Origin: Pirellulales bacterium
Lineage (GTDB): Bacteria; Planctomycetota; Planctomycetia; Pirellulales; Lacipirellulaceae
Assembly: GCA_022448265.1 (NCBI GenBank)
Contig: JAKVCC010000010.1
Span: forward strand, 124,001 to 188,000
DNA length: 64,000 bases
Direction of reading: 5' to 3'
The notes below the pieces were generated by a model. The model worked only from the letters and a program-made list of their open reading frames with translations. It had not been told where the DNA came from and searched no databases. Positions 62,823 to 64,000 of the stretch are shown here, in pieces. The translations under genes and the position numbers were made by a program. The stretch's first letter is position 1. The number at the start of each line of letters is the position of its first letter.

Positions 62823-64000
62823 ATGGACAGTTTCGTCAAATATCCGAAGGTAGCCCAGTTGAAGAGCACCGCGGCGCTCCGCGCGCGGTACGCGGAGTTG
62901 GGGCTCTCCCTACCGATCGATGACCAGTGCCTGTCCGCCACCGCAGGCTCTCCGCTAGCTGCGGAGATTGACGTGGGTGGATTTCAGGTAGCGAATCGCT
63001 GGTGCATCCAGCCTATGGAAGGCTGGGATGCCAACCGCGGCGGCAACCCCACAGCCCACACACTGCGGCGTTGGCGGCGATTTGGTCTGAGCGGCGCCAA
63101 GCTAATTTGGGGCGGCGAAGCGGCAGCCGTTCGCCCGAGCGGCAGAGCTAACCCCCATCAGATCCTGGCCACTGAAACAAATCGGTCCGGACTGAGCGAT
63201 CTGCTGGCTGCTCTTCAAGCGGCCCACCGTGAAAAAACCGGGTCCCTCGATGGGCTGCTGGTGGGGCTGCAGCTCACCCACTCCGGCCGATTCAGCAAAC
63301 CAAACGATCACCGCCGCCCCGAGCCACGCATCGCCTATCACCATCCGCTGCTTGACCCGCTGGCGGGGATCGCGCCGGACGACCCGTCGGTGGTGTGGAC
63401 AGACGAAGAGTTGGATGAGTTGATCGACGATTTTGTTAGCTCGGCGCGGCTGGCTTACGAAGTGGGATTTCAACTTGTCGACATCAAGGCTTGTCACGGA
63501 TATCTGTTACACGAGTTTTTGAGTGCCCGCCACAGGCCTGGTCCGTTTGGGGGTGATCTGGCAGGACGCAGCCGATTGCTTATGAAAATCGTCCGACAGG
63601 TGCGCGCGGCGGTTCCTCAGCTTCGGGTGGGTGTACGGATCAGCGTGTTTGATATTGTGCCCTACTGCAACCAGGGCGAGGGAGCGCAACCAATGGCCTT
63701 TGACACGCTCTTGCCGTACGAGCTTGGGTTTGGCACCGATCAGGACAAACCACTGGAGTACGACTTAAGCGAGCCCCGAAAGCTGATCGGTCAATTGGTC
63801 GACGCGGGTGTGGCGGCGATCAATTTGAGTTGCGGCTGCCCCTACTACAATCCACACATCGTACGTCCAGCCATCTTTCCCCCCAGTGATGGTTACCCTC
63901 CACCTGAAGACCCACTGGCAAGCGTGTGGCGACAAATTGACGTCGTGCGTCAGTGCAAATCTGTAGCCGGTCACGTTCCGCTAGTTGGCAGCGGCTATTC
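62823..64000 (+). CDS. NADH:flavin oxidoreductase (Old Yellow Enzyme family), 3' end beyond window
   Basis: The open frame from ATG 62823 runs to the window edge (392 complete codons). It reads MDSFVKYPKVAQLKSTAALR and then NRWCIQPMEGWDANRGGNPT, where OYE-family proteins bind FMN. QLTHSGRFSKP, VDIKACHGYLLHEFLSA, RVGVRISVFD and INLSCGCPYYNPH are the family TIM-barrel motifs, with the His/Asn-type substrate pair partly replaced (KACHGYLL). GGAG lies seven bases before the start. The C-terminal FMN phosphate-binding strand should begin near LVGSGYS at the edge. Substrate unknown; related enzymes reduce activated C=C bonds. Confidence 0.88.
   Translation, partial: MDSFVKYPKVAQLKSTAALRARYAELGLSLPIDDQCLSATAGSPLAAEIDVGGFQVANRWCIQPMEGWDANRGGNPTAHTLRRWRRFGLSGAKLIWGGEAAAVRPSGRANPHQILATETNRSGLSDLLAALQAAHREKTGSLDGLLVGLQLTHSGRFSKPNDHRRPEPRIAYHHPLLDPLAGIAPDDPSVVWTDEELDELIDDFVSSARLAYEVGFQLVDIKACHGYLLHEFLSARHRPGPFGGDLAGRSRLLMKIVRQVRAAVPQLRVGVRISVFDIVPYCNQGEGAQPMAFDTLLPYELGFGTDQDKPLEYDLSEPRKLIGQLVDAGVAAINLSCGCPYYNPHIVRPAIFPPSDGYPPPEDPLASVWRQIDVVRQCKSVAGHVPLVGSGY

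Noticed and set aside
1-64000. Search for CRISPR arrays, rRNA genes, tRNA genes, intact transposases and phage genes
   Set aside because: None was seen by reading; short-spaced direct repeats and conserved RNA blocks are absent, though a covariance-model scan could still find a small RNA.

Overview
The window reads as a chromosomal segment of a planctomycete, most likely of the Pirellula-like lineage. The evidence is the set of families found together. These include a prepilin-type DUF1559 protein, a DUF1501 plus DUF1549/DUF1553 pair, a TIGR03009-type protein, a short basic TIGR04137-like protein, a split exosortase/EpsI exopolysaccharide locus, Fae and MtdB for tetrahydromethanopterin-linked C1 metabolism, a mitochondrial-EFG1-like elongation factor G, two Ser/Thr kinases, and Gfo/Idh/MocA oxidoreductases with a GH130 enzyme. 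I saw no rRNA, tRNA, CRISPR array, intact insertion sequence or phage gene.

Layout. 1-3.3 kb: a small membrane protein, an alanine dehydrogenase fragment, mtnA, a decayed thiamine-pyrophosphate decarboxylase and a membrane-anchored kinase. 3.7-6.3 kb: a type II and a type I glutamine synthetase in tandem, closed by a hairpin terminator and followed by a palindromic repeat. 6.6-16.2 kb: an exopolysaccharide/exosortase locus with two divergent arms. The minus arm is exosortase, Wzc-like chain-length protein and MMPL exporter. The plus arm is Wza-like lipoprotein, an unknown acidic secreted protein and EpsI. A perfect inverted repeat lies between the arms. 16.5-19.6 kb: DUF1559, then fae-mtdB. 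19.6-27.7 kb (minus): a secreted unknown protein, citrate synthase, a PpiC-type foldase and mfd.

28-36 kb: a small membrane protein and ilvB on plus; then on minus scpB, rpe, a histidine-phosphatase homologue lacking both catalytic histidines, accD, an unusual kinase, a 29-residue peptide and the short basic protein. 36-52 kb: fumC, a TPR protein, a CPBP protease, fusA, a PIG-L/BshB1-like deacetylase, an M32 carboxypeptidase, a zinc-ribbon membrane protein, the three-gene transhydrogenase pntAA-pntAB-pntB, and mutY. 52-57.4 kb (minus): Nramp transporter, two Gfo/Idh/MocA oxidoreductases and GH130, arranged like one operon. 57.5-64 kb: a TIGR03009-type protein, the DUF1501/DUF1549 pair and the 5' part of an Old Yellow Enzyme-type oxidoreductase that runs off the right edge.

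Most of the window is housekeeping metabolism. The less ordinary parts are: two homologues whose key catalytic residues are replaced (the pseudo-phosphatase and the Wzc-like protein without its Walker A lysine), a MutY with Glu where the catalytic Asp is expected, the exosortase locus carrying an MMPL exporter, two decayed genes flanking mtnA, and a small-peptide/kinase tail on the accD gene string. All functional statements rest on sequence motifs read by eye; no database search was run.
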